Shown here: piece by piece, positions 25,609 through 35,154 of the stretch
How positions within the stretch are numbered: the first letter of the stretch is position 1
Layout of the letters: every line of letters starts with the position of its first letter
From: Devosia soli
GTDB taxonomy: Bacteria > Pseudomonadota > Alphaproteobacteria > Rhizobiales > Devosiaceae
DNA: 64,000 nt
Assembly (NCBI RefSeq): GCF_000970455.1
Contig: NZ_LAJG01000024.1
Location: 62,001-126,000, forward strand
Direction: 5' to 3'
Notes under the pieces: generated by a model
What the model saw: only the letters and a program-made list of their open reading frames with translations
Databases searched by the model: none
Told to the model about the DNA's origin: nothing
Program-made: the position numbers and the translations under genes

Positions 25609-27348
25609 ATGCGCATGGCGCGACCCGCGCAGCGGCGGGCGGTTCGATCCAAAACCGATCAGCGCGAGGTCCCCGTGCTCTCGCGGCTTGCCGAGATTGC
25701 GCCGGTCGGTATGCTCCTCACCGGGCTCGACGGGGCCGCGCGCTATCTAAACCCGGCGTTCACGCGCCTCCTCGGCTATCGGCTCGACCCAGAAGACGCC
25801 CTTGACGGCTTCGACCTCCTCCACGGGAGCGATGCCCATGCCGGCCGGCAGCGCCTCGAGCGCCTCGCGCGCGGGGAAGCCGAGCTTTATCGCGGCGAAC
25901 ATCGCATGCGCCACGCCGATGGCCAGCCCATCTGGGTGATGCTCGCCGCAGCGCTTGCGCGGGACGCTGAGGGCGGGCCCGATTGCGTGATGATCCAGGT
26001 CACGAGCATCGAACTGCAAAAGCGCGCCGAGGAAGCGCTGGCCCATTCCGAAAGCCGCTGGAACTTTGCGCTCGAAGGCGCCCGGCAAGGCGTCTGGGAC
26101 CACGATATCCGCAACGACACCATGTTCTACTCGCGTATGTGGCGGCGCATGCGTGGCATTGCCGACGACGAGGTCATCGGCAAGGATCACCAGGACCAGT
26201 GGATATCGCGCGTCCATCCGGACGATGTGGCCCGCGTCCTCACCGATATCGAAAAGCAGGATCGCGGCGACGAAAATTTTGACGCGCTCGAATATCGCGA
26301 ACGGGCCCGCGATGGCCGCTATATCTGGATCATGAGCCGCGGCCGTCCGGTCGAGTGGGATGAAGACGGCAATGCCCTGCGCACCATCGGCACCGATACC
26401 GACATAACCTATCTCAAAACCATCGAGCAGGAACTGGCTGCCGAAAAGGAACGCCTGCGCGTCACGCTCGAAGCCATTGCCGATGGCATGATCGCCACCG
26501 ATGCGCAGGGCAAGGTGACTTTCATCAACCCCGCCGCCGAGCATTTCACCGGATATTCGGCGCTCGAAGCCAAGGGCCTTCCGGCCGAAACCGTATTGCC
26601 GCTCCGCTATCATTCCGAAGAAGCCGCGCCCTGCCCCGCCATTTTGTGCCTGACCCACGGCGAGACGACCGAAATTGCCGATGAGGTGGTGCTGGTTTCG
26701 CGCGACGGTCATCGCCGGGACATTCGCTGCCTGGCCTCCCCGGTCCGCACGCCCGAGGGCAGGATTTCCGGCGCCGTCCTCGTCTTCCAGGATGTGACGC
26801 AGAGCCGGGCCCTTCAGCGCCAGCTCGCCCATTCGGCCAGCCACGACGATCTGACGGGCCTTCCCAACCGCGTCGCGTTCGACCGCGCCCTCAACCACGC
26901 CATCGCGTCAGCGCGCGACCAGCGCCGTCGGCATTGCCTCCTTTATATCGATCTTGATCGCTTCAAGCCGGTCAACGACACGGCCGGGCATGCCGCGGGC
27001 GATGCGCTCCTCAAGCAGGTGGCCGAAACCATCCGCGGCGCCTGCCGCGAGCATGACCTCCCCGCCCGTATCGGGGGCGATGAATTTGCGGTGCTGCTCG
27101 AAGATTGTCCGCCCACCAATGGTCGGGAGATCGGAGAAAAGATAGGGCGTGCCATTGCCTCGCTCGTTTTCTCCTGGGTCGGCCGCGATTATAGGATCGG
27201 CGCCAGCATTGGCCTCACCACCATCGCGCAAAGCCCGGCTTCAGCGCTCGGCTTCATGGGCGAAGCGGATGCAGCCTGCTATGCCGCCAAGGCAGGCGGG
27301 CGTGGCCAGCTCGTCTCTTTCGGCGATATCAGGACCGCTCACCCATAA
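25609..27348 (+). CDS. PAS-PAS-PAS-GGDEF diguanylate cyclase
   Basis: 579 residues with no membrane segment. Three PAS-like modules run from about 28-135, 140-275 (ending with a PAC-type TDTDITYLKTIEQEL) and 282-400 (GMIATDAQGKVTFINPAAEHFTGY). A GGDEF domain follows: DDLTGLPNRVAFDRAL, then the active site RIGGDEFAVLLED at about 489. An inhibitory RxxD site (REHD) lies exactly 5 residues before GGDEF, so feedback inhibition by c-di-GMP is expected. There is no EAL domain. It is encoded 4 nt after the isomerase-like gene. It should make c-di-GMP in response to an unknown cytosolic signal. Confidence 0.92.
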   Translation: MRMARPAQRRAVRSKTDQREVPVLSRLAEIAPVGMLLTGLDGAARYLNPAFTRLLGYRLDPEDALDGFDLLHGSDAHAGRQRLERLARGEAELYRGEHRMRHADGQPIWVMLAAALARDAEGGPDCVMIQVTSIELQKRAEEALAHSESRWNFALEGARQGVWDHDIRNDTMFYSRMWRRMRGIADDEVIGKDHQDQWISRVHPDDVARVLTDIEKQDRGDENFDALEYRERARDGRYIWIMSRGRPVEWDEDGNALRTIGTDTDITYLKTIEQELAAEKERLRVTLEAIADGMIATDAQGKVTFINPAAEHFTGYSALEAKGLPAETVLPLRYHSEEAAPCPAILCLTHGETTEIADEVVLVSRDGHRRDIRCLASPVRTPEGRISGAVLVFQDVTQSRALQRQLAHSASHDDLTGLPNRVAFDRALNHAIASARDQRRRHCLLYIDLDRFKPVNDTAGHAAGDALLKQVAETIRGACREHDLPARIGGDEFAVLLEDCPPTNGREIGEKIGRAIASLVFSWVGRDYRIGASIGLTTIAQSPASALGFMGEADAACYAAKAGGRGQLVSFGDIRTAHP

Positions 27349-27439
27349 TAGACGCCGATGCGCTGTCCGCCGATCTCTGTCTCATGGATTATTCTGAGCA
27401 TATCTTCTCGGAAACCCGCCTTGACCGGGCCCGCCATGT

Positions 27440-28351
27440 CTAGGCCGATGGCGCATAAGTCTCGGCGCAAAGGGCGATGAAGCTCTTCATTGCCGCCGAA
27501 AGCGGGCTCGACTTCCGTCGCGCCACAAGCAATTGCCGCATGGCCCAGGTTTCCGCGAGGGGAGCGCAGACAAGGTCAGTGCCGGCCAGGAGATGAAGGC
27601 TCGTCGAGCGGAGAAAGCCGATGCCGAAGCCGGCTTCGACCATGCGCACCAAGGCGGGAAAGCTTTCGACGCGGAGCGATTCGTCGAGCGGCGTCCCGCG
27701 CTTGGTCGCCGCGTCGGCAAGCAGGCGATCGAGCGAACCGGAATGGTGCACGCCAACCACGCGATAGGGCAGCGTCTGATCAAATGAGATGGCCTTGCGT
27801 GGCTCGATCTGCTTTGCCAGCGGATGGTCGGGCGGCGCCAGAACCCAGACCCGCTCGTCCTCGAAGGGGCGGATATCGAAGCGGGCAAAATCGTAGTTGT
27901 CCGAAACGATGGCAATATCTGCCCGGCCTTCGTCGAGCGCCAGCAGCGCCTTGGCAGCGCCCATTTCGGCGATGGCGATCTCGATGCCCTCGAATTTCCT
28001 GGCGTAGCGGGCAAGCAGTTCCGGCAGGCGCCCGGTCAATGCCGATCCGGTGCAGGCAAGACGCAAGCTGCCTCGCTGGCCCGATCCATATTCGGCCATG
28101 ACGGCATCGAGGTCGGCGATGGCCCGCAGCACGGTGCGGCAGCCTTCGGCATAGGCTTGCCCGGCACTCGTCAATTTGACGCCCTGGGCCGACCGGTCAA
28201 AGAGCACGACGCCGAGACGCGCTTCGAGATCGGAAACGCGCCGGCTCACGGCCGATGAAGCAATGCCCTCGCGCTCGGCGGCGCGGCCGATCGAGCCGGT
28301 CTCGGCCAGCAGCAAGATAAGGCGCGCGGTAACGCTGTCGAAAGGTGCCAT
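27440..28351 (-). CDS. LysR-family transcriptional regulator
   Basis: 303 residues. The N-terminal winged helix-turn-helix (about 1-60) has ETGSIGRAAEREGIASSAVSRRVSDLE and FDRSAQGVKLTSAGQAY. The periplasmic-binding-like effector domain (about 88-295) follows. It is on the same strand as, and 112 nt downstream of, a TSUP exporter gene, which is a plausible target. Its inducer is unknown. Confidence 0.92.
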   Translation of the reverse strand: MAPFDSVTARLILLLAETGSIGRAAEREGIASSAVSRRVSDLEARLGVVLFDRSAQGVKLTSAGQAYAEGCRTVLRAIADLDAVMAEYGSGQRGSLRLACTGSALTGRLPELLARYARKFEGIEIAIAEMGAAKALLALDEGRADIAIVSDNYDFARFDIRPFEDERVWVLAPPDHPLAKQIEPRKAISFDQTLPYRVVGVHHSGSLDRLLADAATKRGTPLDESLRVESFPALVRMVEAGFGIGFLRSTSLHLLAGTDLVCAPLAETWAMRQLLVARRKSSPLSAAMKSFIALCAETYAPSA

Positions 28352-28463
28352 GTCGTCTCCCCACCGGCACCATAATGATCAAGCCCGGGAGAGCAAATGT
28401 GCGCTGCAGGTTTTGACGATTTTTCCGTGCGAAAGCGCATGCGTTACGCGCAAAGTCTGCAGC

Positions 28464-29207
28464 TCAACCCGCTTGCAGGGCGATCAGTCCACGGATCAGG
28501 TAGAAAATGCCGATGCCGGTGACGATATAGCGGGTCCAGCGCCGAAACCCCTCGTCGCTCAAGCGCTGCAGGATGCGATAGCCGACATTGGTGCCGATAA
28601 TGGCAAAGGGGGCTGCGATGAGCGCAATGATCCAGTCGCCCGGCGCCATTGCCGAGGCCATGGCGCCATAAAAAACGATCTTGGCCGAATGGGACAGAAC
28701 CTGCGCCGCCGCCTTGGTCGCAATGACGGTGCGCCGGTCCATTTCGGTGCGAATAAAGAAGATGTCGATGGTTGGCCCGGCGACGCCGACCGCCAGATTT
28801 AGTCCCGATCCGAAAAAGCCGCAGAGAAAACCGTGCACGGGCTTGCTGGCATCGAGCGCAAGCCAATCCTTCGGAATCCAGACGAGGATCGGCATCAGGC
28901 CGACGGCGATGCAGACGGTAACGAAATCGGGCGTGTAGCGGATGATGAAGAGAAGTGCTGCGGCCGTCAAAAGCCCGAGGAGAATGGTGCCGAGGATGCG
29001 CCAGTCGATATAGGCCCGCGAAAAAATCGCCCGCGAGCCGTTGGCAACCAGCTGGATCGCGCCTTGGACGGCAATGGCCGTCGCCACAGGCAGCAGGGCC
29101 ATCAGGCCGGCGAGGAGGATCATGCCCCCCGCCATGCCGAAAATGCCCGACAGGATCGAGGTGCAGAAGGTGGCGAGGGCGATCAGGGCCAGGACGAGGG
29201 GTGACAT
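28464..29207 (-). CDS. TSUP (TauE/SafE) family membrane transporter
   Basis: 247 residues with about 8 hydrophobic helices. The repeat signatures SGIFGMAGGMILLAGL near the N-terminus and GFFGSGLNLAVGVAGPTIDIFFIR near the middle are typical of TSUP anion exporters (sulfite, sulfoacetate or other organosulfur anions). A LysR gene follows on the same strand. No sulfonate-degradation gene is near, so the substrate is open. Confidence 0.85.
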   Translation of the reverse strand: MSPLVLALIALATFCTSILSGIFGMAGGMILLAGLMALLPVATAIAVQGAIQLVANGSRAIFSRAYIDWRILGTILLGLLTAAALLFIIRYTPDFVTVCIAVGLMPILVWIPKDWLALDASKPVHGFLCGFFGSGLNLAVGVAGPTIDIFFIRTEMDRRTVIATKAAAQVLSHSAKIVFYGAMASAMAPGDWIIALIAAPFAIIGTNVGYRILQRLSDEGFRRWTRYIVTGIGIFYLIRGLIALQAG

Positions 29208-29280
29208 GACAACAGGATGACTGAGCCGGCGCCGCGGGGCCAGCCAGCTTTGGGCAAGGGGTCATGCCAGTGCGACGCGG

Positions 29281-30258
29281 CTAGGGGTCTTGGAGCAGTT
29301 CCGGATAGATCTTTGCCGAACACTGCCGGTTGTTTTCATCGAGCTTGGCCTGCTCTTCAGGCGTCAGCACGCCGGAATAGACCTTGTCCCAAAGATTATC
29401 CTCGGTCAGTCCTTCGAGCCCGCATTGGCAATAGATGGTGCACATTTCAGCGCTTGTTCCGGCAGCTTCACAAGTCGCCTGACACGAGCCGAGGAAATCA
29501 CGCTCGCGCAGCGCATCCTGCGTGCCGAGCAGCATCGAGAGTGGCACGATGATGGCAAGCAGCACCGGCTGGTGGATGAGATAGAATGGGAGGCTCCAGC
29601 GGCCGAGAAAAGCCAGCGCGCGCGGCGTCTTTCCCCTCGGCTGGATCGTCGCGAGCCGCGGCAATATGCGCGCCTTGGCGAGCCGCGTCGCAACAATGCC
29701 GACCAAGACGGCGCCAAACCAGGGAAAGACCGGAACGAGGTCATTGGTGACCGGTGGCTCGACCCAGAAGCCGAGCCAGGAAAACGGCTTCTCGTTGAAG
29801 AGCGGATCGGCAAAGAAAAAATGCGGCACGATCATCGCCACCGCGACCACCGCCGCAAGCCAGACCGGCACGAACAAGAACGGCAGGCCAAGCAACATGA
29901 ACAGCGCGATGGCATGCAGCACGCCGAAATAGACGAAAGTATCGGGAAAGGTGAACCAGGTGCCGATGGTGATCGCCAGCGCGCCAGCAAAGACGAAAAG
30001 CCAGCGCCGCCAGAAGCTCTTCCAGCGAATGCCCTCCCCATGGCCGAGCACCAGCCCGACGCCGACAAGGAACAGAAAAACCGCCAGGATCGAGCGGGCG
30101 TAAAACACCCAGCGCGGATCAAAGCCGACATCGGCGCTGATAAAGCCGAAATACCAGAGATCCCAGCAAAGGTGATAGCTCGCCATGGCGAGAATGGCGA
30201 CGCCGCGAGCAATGTCGATGGCCGGCAGGCGGCTCTTTTTCGCACTCAGTTCGGCCAT
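29281..30258 (-). CDS. DUF1624 / heparan-alpha-glucosaminide N-acetyltransferase-like membrane protein
   Basis: 325 residues from the ATG of MAELSAKKS. The N-terminus RLPAIDIARGVAILAMASYHLCWDL is the DUF1624 signature, followed by about 7-8 membrane helices and WSLPFYLIHQPVLL. The C-terminal 75 residues are soluble and cysteine-rich (CQATC, CTIYCQCG, then a Glu-rich stretch with a last Cys). The family resembles HGSNAT acyltransferases; the acceptor is unknown. A family C repeat lies just upstream. Confidence 0.85.
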   Translation of the reverse strand: MAELSAKKSRLPAIDIARGVAILAMASYHLCWDLWYFGFISADVGFDPRWVFYARSILAVFLFLVGVGLVLGHGEGIRWKSFWRRWLFVFAGALAITIGTWFTFPDTFVYFGVLHAIALFMLLGLPFLFVPVWLAAVVAVAMIVPHFFFADPLFNEKPFSWLGFWVEPPVTNDLVPVFPWFGAVLVGIVATRLAKARILPRLATIQPRGKTPRALAFLGRWSLPFYLIHQPVLLAIIVPLSMLLGTQDALRERDFLGSCQATCEAAGTSAEMCTIYCQCGLEGLTEDNLWDKVYSGVLTPEEQAKLDENNRQCSAKIYPELLQDP

Positions 30259-30281
30259 GACACTGCCTTCATCCTGAAATC

Positions 30282-30403
30282 CGCCACCTCCTCCCGGCGC
30301 CTCCCCCATAGAGGGGAAGGTGAAGGACAGAGGTCAATCGCGGAAACTTCCTCAAACGCGATACGGCACCTTCCCCTTGATGGGGGAGGCTGGGTAGGGG
30401 TGA
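30282..30403. repeat. Long imperfect palindromic repeat, family C
   Basis: About 120 bp ending CACCTCCTCCC...GGGGTGATG, with internal CCCCATAGAGGGG and CTTCCCCTTGATGGGGGAGG. The core CTCAAACGCGAT is shared with the copy at 50521-50640 in the same orientation. It lies between recQ and the DUF1624 gene. Confidence 0.8.
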
Positions 30404-30422
30404 TGAGGGCTCAAAGATAACC

Positions 30423-32273
30423 TCAATCCCCGGCATACCCCACAACCACCGCCAAAAACGCATCGCCATAGCGGTCGAGCTTGCCCTGACCCACGCCGGG
30501 CAGGTTCAGCATGTCATGGGGATGGGTCGGCCGCGCCAGCGCCATGGCTTTTAGCGTTGCATCGTGGAAAATCACATAGGGCGGCACACCTTGGGCCTTG
30601 GCGATCTTGAGGCGCTCGGTGCGCAGCGCCTCGAAGAGCCCGCGCGCATGTTCTGGCACGTCGGTCGCGGTGCGCAATTGCCGCCGCACCTCGACCGATT
30701 TCCTCGGCCGGTCCTTGCGCAGGGTCACGCTGCGCTCTTTCTTGAACACTCCGCGCGCACCCTCGCCCAGCGTCAGCGCGCCATGGTTGGCGTGGTCGAC
30801 GACGATCAGCCCCATTGCCGTCAATTGCCGCAGGACCGACTGCCAGGCCTTGGCATCGAGCTCCTGTCCCTGCCCGAACACCGGCTGGTTCTGGTGCCCG
30901 AAACGCTGAACCTTTTCGGTTTCCTTGCCCACGAGCACATCGATCACATGCGCCGCGCCAAACCGCTGCCCGGTGCGATAGATCGCCGCCAGCGCCTTGA
31001 TCGCGGCCTCCGTCCCGTCCCAGCTCTCGACCGGCGAGCGGCAGGTATCGCAATTGCCGCAATTGCCCTCATGCGCCTCGCCAAAATGGTTGAGGATGGC
31101 CTTGCGCCGGCATTCCGCCGTTTCGCAAACCCCGAGCAGCGCATTGAGCTTGCCGTGCTCGACGCGCTTGATCTCGTCGGGCGCATTGCCCTCGTCGATC
31201 ATCCGCCGGCGCTGCACCACATCGGCCATGCCATAGCTCATCCAGGCATCGGCCGGCTGTCCATCGCGCCCGGCGCGGCCGGTTTCCTGATAATAGGCCT
31301 CGATAGAGGCGGGCAGGTCCATATGCGCGACATAGCGCACATCGGGTTTGTCGATCCCCATGCCGAAGGCGACGGTGGCGACGAGACAGAGCCCTTCTTC
31401 CTTCAGGAACGCATCCTGATTGGCGCTGCGCATTTCCGCGGGCATGCCCGCATGATAGGGCAGCGCCCGAATGCCCTTGCCCGAGAGATAGTCGGCGATG
31501 TCCTCGACCTTGGCGCGGGAAAGGCAATAGACGATGCCGCTCTCGCCCTTGTGGCCCGAGAGGAAATCGAGCAATTGCTCGCGCGCCTTGTCCCGCTCGA
31601 CGATCGAATAGGAAATGTTGGGCCGGTCGAACGAGGTCGTAAAGACCTCCGCCTGTTCGAGCCCTAACCGTTCGATGATATCTTCGCGCGTCGTCGGATC
31701 GGCCGTTGCCGTCAAGGCAATGCGCGGCACGCCGGGAAAGAGTTCGACGAGGTGGATCAGCTCGCGATATTCGGGCCTGAAATCATGGCCCCATTGGCTG
31801 ACGCAATGGGCTTCGTCGATGGCGAAAAGCGCGATATCGACGCCCGATAGCATATTGGCGAAGCCTGGCGTCGCCACCCGCTCCGGCGCCACATAAAGAA
31901 GATCGAGTTCACCCGCCCGCAATTTCCGGCGCACTGCGCTCTGCTCTTCGGCCGAGAGCGAGGAATTGAGCGCCGCGGCCGCAACGCCGGCTTGCTTGAG
32001 CGCCTCGACCTGATCGCGCATCAGCGCGATCAACGGCGAAACGACAATGCCGACGCCCGGCCGGCAGATCGCCGGGATCTGGTAGCACATGGATTTGCCG
32101 GCGCCGGTGGGGAACAGCACGACGGCATCGCCGCCCTTGACCAGCTGGTCGATGACCTTGGACTGCTGCCCGCGAAATTGCTTGTGCCCAAAAATCTCGC
32201 GCAGAACATCGAGCGGGGTCAGCCGTTCGGCGCGATGGGGCGAAAACAGATCAAATGAATCGAGCGCTTGCAC
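30423..32273 (-). CDS. recQ: ATP-dependent DNA helicase RecQ
   Basis: 616 residues, full length. Walker [20 protein letters not shown] box [19 protein letters not shown], helicase C motifs including [13 protein letters not shown], the RecQ zinc cluster ([17 protein letters not shown], then CGNCDTC), an RQC winged helix and a C-terminal HRDC domain ([19 protein letters not shown]). It unwinds DNA in recombination repair. The start is GTG with AAGGG 5 nt upstream. Genes around it are unrelated. Confidence 0.97.
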   Translation of the reverse strand: MQALDSFDLFSPHRAERLTPLDVLREIFGHKQFRGQQSKVIDQLVKGGDAVVLFPTGAGKSMCYQIPAICRPGVGIVVSPLIALMRDQVEALKQAGVAAAALNSSLSAEEQSAVRRKLRAGELDLLYVAPERVATPGFANMLSGVDIALFAIDEAHCVSQWGHDFRPEYRELIHLVELFPGVPRIALTATADPTTREDIIERLGLEQAEVFTTSFDRPNISYSIVERDKAREQLLDFLSGHKGESGIVYCLSRAKVEDIADYLSGKGIRALPYHAGMPAEMRSANQDAFLKEEGLCLVATVAFGMGIDKPDVRYVAHMDLPASIEAYYQETGRAGRDGQPADAWMSYGMADVVQRRRMIDEGNAPDEIKRVEHGKLNALLGVCETAECRRKAILNHFGEAHEGNCGNCDTCRSPVESWDGTEAAIKALAAIYRTGQRFGAAHVIDVLVGKETEKVQRFGHQNQPVFGQGQELDAKAWQSVLRQLTAMGLIVVDHANHGALTLGEGARGVFKKERSVTLRKDRPRKSVEVRRQLRTATDVPEHARGLFEALRTERLKIAKAQGVPPYVIFHDATLKAMALARPTHPHDMLNLPGVGQGKLDRYGDAFLAVVVGYAGD

Positions 32274-32331
32274 GCGACCCTTGAATCATGAGGGCGGGGT
32301 GAGCCGCAAGGGCATCCGCCTCGCCTATCCC

Positions 32332-32661
32332 CTACACATAGCCGAGAGCGGCGAACTGCTGATCGAACCACCACCAGCCCATTGCCGTCAGCGCAGCAAC
32401 GATCGCCAGAGCGATCCAGCCGGCGGCGGTGAGGTTCTTATGGTCAGGCGTGCGGTATTCGAACCGCTCGCCGAAAAGGAGGAAGATCAAGCCAAAGACG
32501 AGACACAGCGGCACAAGCGCAAAGACGCGCAATTGGTAGCTCACTTGCGCCGCGCCGGCCTGCGCTTCCTGCAGCGGAAGCCAGAGAAAAAAGTAAAGTG
32601 CGCCAAGCCCGACGGCGATCGCTAAAAGCCCGCCCAGTCGTAACAAAAGTCCGCGTCCCAT
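32332..32661 (-). CDS. Small hypothetical membrane protein
   Basis: 109 residues with three clear hydrophobic helices (LLLRLGGLLAIAVGLGALYF, FALVPLCLVFGLIFLLFG and WIALAIVAALTAMGWWW) separated by short polar loops. I do not recognise a named family. The ATG (MGRGLLLRL) fits the helix start better than the longer frame to 32697. Confidence 0.7.
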   Translation of the reverse strand: MGRGLLLRLGGLLAIAVGLGALYFFLWLPLQEAQAGAAQVSYQLRVFALVPLCLVFGLIFLLFGERFEYRTPDHKNLTAAGWIALAIVAALTAMGWWWFDQQFAALGYV

Positions 32662-32727
32662 GCCGTGCTCCGCCCTCAGGGGCGCAGAAACTGGCACGGC
32701 GCCTGCGGACAGGCAAGCTGTCTGCCC

Positions 32728-33045
32728 CTAGTGATGGGCGTGCTGCTCGGCATTGCGCTTGCGGGTCGCAGCAGCCTTCTTGGCCGAAGCGGATCGCTCT
32801 GCCGCCGAGCGGCTGGCCGCTGCCTTGCCGCCTTTTTCGCCGCCCTTGTGCGCCGCGGGGTGGCCCGTATCCTTGCCACGGCCGGAGCCGGATTTCTTGC
32901 CGCCGCCATCGTCCTTGTTGACAGTAGCCCAGGCGCGGCGCTCGGCCTCGTCCTTGCCGAGACCCTTCTTCTCGTAGCCTTCCTCGATATGTTCGGCCTT
33001 GCGTTTCTGCTTATCCGTATAGGCGGATTTGTCGCCTTGGGGCAT
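32728..33045 (-). CDS. Small basic Lys/Ala-rich protein (often annotated plasmid stabilization protein)
   Basis: 105 residues from an ATG with a perfect AGGAGG 6 nt upstream. The N-terminal half, SAYTDKQKRKAEHIEEGYE and DEAERRAWATVNKDDGGG, is a conserved alphaproteobacterial segment; the C-terminal half is a disordered Gly/Lys/Ala tail resembling histone-H1-like proteins. The usual database name, plasmid stabilization protein, has no support here: there is no partner toxin or partition gene. DNA binding is plausible from composition only. Confidence 0.75.
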   Translation of the reverse strand: MPQGDKSAYTDKQKRKAEHIEEGYEKKGLGKDEAERRAWATVNKDDGGGKKSGSGRGKDTGHPAAHKGGEKGGKAAASRSAAERSASAKKAAATRKRNAEQHAHH

Positions 33046-33142
33046 TGCTTCCTCCTGTTTCAAGACTGCGGGCGGCCCATCGAAGGACGTCGCCATCGTC
33101 AGGAGCAACGGCATCGCCATCGGCCGGTTGCAGCCAGGCTGA

Positions 33143-33721
33143 TCACAGTATCGGGGAGGAAGATTTCATGGGCTTACTGAGATAGGCCGAGCCCCGCGCC
33201 ACGAACCGCCAGGGCGTCTCCACCCCCTTGCTGATCCCGATCCGCGGCCCCGCCGCGACATCCTGCGGCGCCGATCGCGGCAGCAAAACAAACGGCGACA
33301 CATCGAGCGGCAGGCGGTCTTGCTCGAGCGTGATCCCCAAGGCCTCGGCGAGCTTTCCCGGCCCCGAGCAAAGCTGCTTGTCGCCAACGCCGCCCCGCCG
33401 CTCGTGCATCTGCGCCAGCCCCATTGTCGGCCTTAAAGCCCGCACCAGGATGGCGCTGCCCTTGTGGCAGACGAAGTTGAGGCAGTAGTGAATCCCGTAG
33501 ATCTTATAGACATAGGCATGCCCAGCCGGTCCGAACATCGCCGCATTGCGCGGCGTCGGCCCGCGGAAACTGTGCGAGGCGGGATCGCCCTCGTCATAGG
33601 CTTCCACCTCGACGATTTCCCCACCGACGCCATCGACGAGCAAGGTCGCGCCAACAAGGTCAGGCGCCACCACCGTCACGGGACGATCGAAGAAATCTTT
33701 CGAAAGCGGCGAAACGGCCAC
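33143..33721 (-). CDS. 3-methyladenine DNA glycosylase (AAG/MPG family)
   Basis: 192 residues, the usual size. Segments GEIVEVEAYDEGDPASHSFRG, PTPRNAAMFGPAGHAYVYKI, YGIHYCLNFVC and GPGKLAEALGI are those of the human-type alkyladenine glycosylase family; the Glu in EVEAY is catalytic and the Tyr in YGIHY is the intercalating region. It removes alkylated purines. The start is GTG with no obvious ribosome site; a family B palindromic half-element lies directly upstream. Confidence 0.93.
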   Translation of the reverse strand: MAVSPLSKDFFDRPVTVVAPDLVGATLLVDGVGGEIVEVEAYDEGDPASHSFRGPTPRNAAMFGPAGHAYVYKIYGIHYCLNFVCHKGSAILVRALRPTMGLAQMHERRGGVGDKQLCSGPGKLAEALGITLEQDRLPLDVSPFVLLPRSAPQDVAAGPRIGISKGVETPWRFVARGSAYLSKPMKSSSPIL

Positions 33722-33722
33722 G

Positions 33723-33751
33723 CGTCACGCCCGCGAAAGCGGGCGCCTCGC
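33723..33751. repeat. Half-element of palindromic repeat family B
   Basis: GTCACGCCCGCGAAAGCGGGCGC, a hairpin immediately before the GTG of the DNA glycosylase gene. Confidence 0.6.
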
Positions 33752-33761
33752 CAGCCCTGTT

Positions 33762-33989
33762 TCAGTTGGCCGGCGACCCCGGCTCATTGGACCCCGATCC
33801 GCCCGGGATCTTGTAGGTCCATTTGTGGGTACCCGCATATCGCTTCTGCGCCGCATCGCTCCACCAGGAAATCACGAAGAGCCCGAGATCGAGCTTGGGA
33901 ACCACACCCTCGGTCTCGAAGGACCGCATCTGCGAACGAGGCTTGATCCGTAGCGTTCCAGCGCCGAGCCGGACTTTGATCCAGGACAT
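33762..33989 (-). CDS. Small hypothetical protein
   Basis: 75 residues, rich in Ser, Lys and Trp, with ISWWSDAAQKRYAGTHKWTYKIPG. AAGGAGG stands 6 nt before the ATG, which makes it a credible gene. No family recognised. It is 103 nt after the D-threonine-aldolase-like gene on the same strand. Confidence 0.6.
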   Translation of the reverse strand: MSWIKVRLGAGTLRIKPRSQMRSFETEGVVPKLDLGLFVISWWSDAAQKRYAGTHKWTYKIPGGSGSNEPGSPAN

Positions 33990-34092
33990 TGGAACCTCCT
34001 TGGATAGGCAAGAGTCTCGTCAAAGCGGCTGTCACTGTCAATTGGCCGGCCACCACCGGGAGAATGAAATTTTCTCCCGCCTGGCCGACCCC

Positions 34093-35154
34093 TCAATCGA
34101 CCCGGCCGCGCGCCGCGACCGGCACCGTCTCGACCACAGCCTCGCCCCGCACCAGCGTGACGGTGTCGAAAAGATTGCTCACCGGGCAGCAGTGATTGGG
34201 AACGATGCGGATCACGTCGCCGATCTTGGGCTTTACGCCACAGGCCGAAACGTCGAGCGTGCCATGCTCTTCGCTCAGCCCCACGATCTTTGCTTCGGGG
34301 AAATCGAGAACATAACCGTGACCTTGGAGGCCCAGGAGATCGCTGGTCAGCGTCTTGCTGCCGGCATCGATGATGGCCCGGCTCTCGGTCGGCCGCGACA
34401 CCACCGTCGCCAGCACCGCCAGGGCGCACTGGTCATAGGTCGCGGCGCCCGCCGCCACCTGCGAGCGGTCCATATAGATATAGGTGCCCGGCCGATATTC
34501 GGTCGCGACCCCGGCTTCGCTCATGTGCCAGATATCCGGCGTCCCGCCCGTCGTGATTTCGGGCAGGGCCACGCCCTTGTCATCGAAAAGCGTCTTGGCA
34601 TCGGCCAGCCAGTCGGCTGCCTCGTGATATTTGCCGGCCGCGGGATAGGTCATCAGCCCGGCAAAGGCGAGGCCCGGGGCCGCCGCGATTCTCTTCGCCA
34701 GCGCAAGCGCCGCCTCGGGCGACTGCACGCCGCAGCGCCCCATGCCCGTATCGCATTCGACAAATACGCCGAGCGGCTTTGCGGAATCGACAAAGGTCTC
34801 GGCAAGCCCATCGACGGTGTCGGCGCTGTCGGCCACGACACGAATGGTCACGCGGTCATGCAGTGCTTTCAGCCGCGCGCGCTTCTTCTCGCCAACGATA
34901 TTAAACGTGAGCAACAGGTCAGCCAGCCCGGCATCGGCCATCACCTCGGCCTCGCCGAGCTTTTGCACAGTGATGCCCACTGCCCCCAGTTCCACCTGGC
35001 GCTTGGCAAAGCGCGGCAGCTTGTGGGTCTTGATGTGCGGTCGCAATTTGATGCCGGCCCGGTTCGCCGCATCCTGCGCGTTCTTGAGATTGGCTTCGGC
35101 CTTGTCGATATCGACCAGCACGACCGGGGTTTCGAGTTCGAATATGGAGGTCAT
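34093..35154 (-). CDS. PLP-dependent D-threonine aldolase / D-serine dehydratase-like protein
   Basis: 353 residues with a fold-III alanine-racemase-like barrel. The PLP lysine is in LRPHIKTHKLPRFAKRQVELG (near residue 42-45). A zinc-binding NHCCPVSN at the C-terminus, with adjacent His and Cys, is characteristic of DSD1/D-threonine aldolase. The enzyme breaks D-beta-hydroxy amino acids to glycine plus aldehyde or deaminates D-serine. It overlaps the upstream SDR gene by 4 nt (ATGA), so the pair is co-translated. Which substrate is used cannot be told. Confidence 0.88.
   Translation of the reverse strand: MTSIFELETPVVLVDIDKAEANLKNAQDAANRAGIKLRPHIKTHKLPRFAKRQVELGAVGITVQKLGEAEVMADAGLADLLLTFNIVGEKKRARLKALHDRVTIRVVADSADTVDGLAETFVDSAKPLGVFVECDTGMGRCGVQSPEAALALAKRIAAAPGLAFAGLMTYPAAGKYHEAADWLADAKTLFDDKGVALPEITTGGTPDIWHMSEAGVATEYRPGTYIYMDRSQVAAGAATYDQCALAVLATVVSRPTESRAIIDAGSKTLTSDLLGLQGHGYVLDFPEAKIVGLSEEHGTLDVSACGVKPKIGDVIRIVPNHCCPVSNLFDTVTLVRGEAVVETVPVAARGRVD

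Noticed and set aside
27384-27443. A 19-codon frame MDYSEHIFSETRLDRARHV resembling the start of a NudC-like NUDIX protein
   Set aside because: Too short and without a ribosome site; the likeness to NudC N-termini is weak. It overlaps the LysR stop.
32728-33045. Plasmid stabilization (toxin-antitoxin) system
   Set aside because: The name is a common database label only; no partner gene, ParE/RelE fold or plasmid feature is visible.
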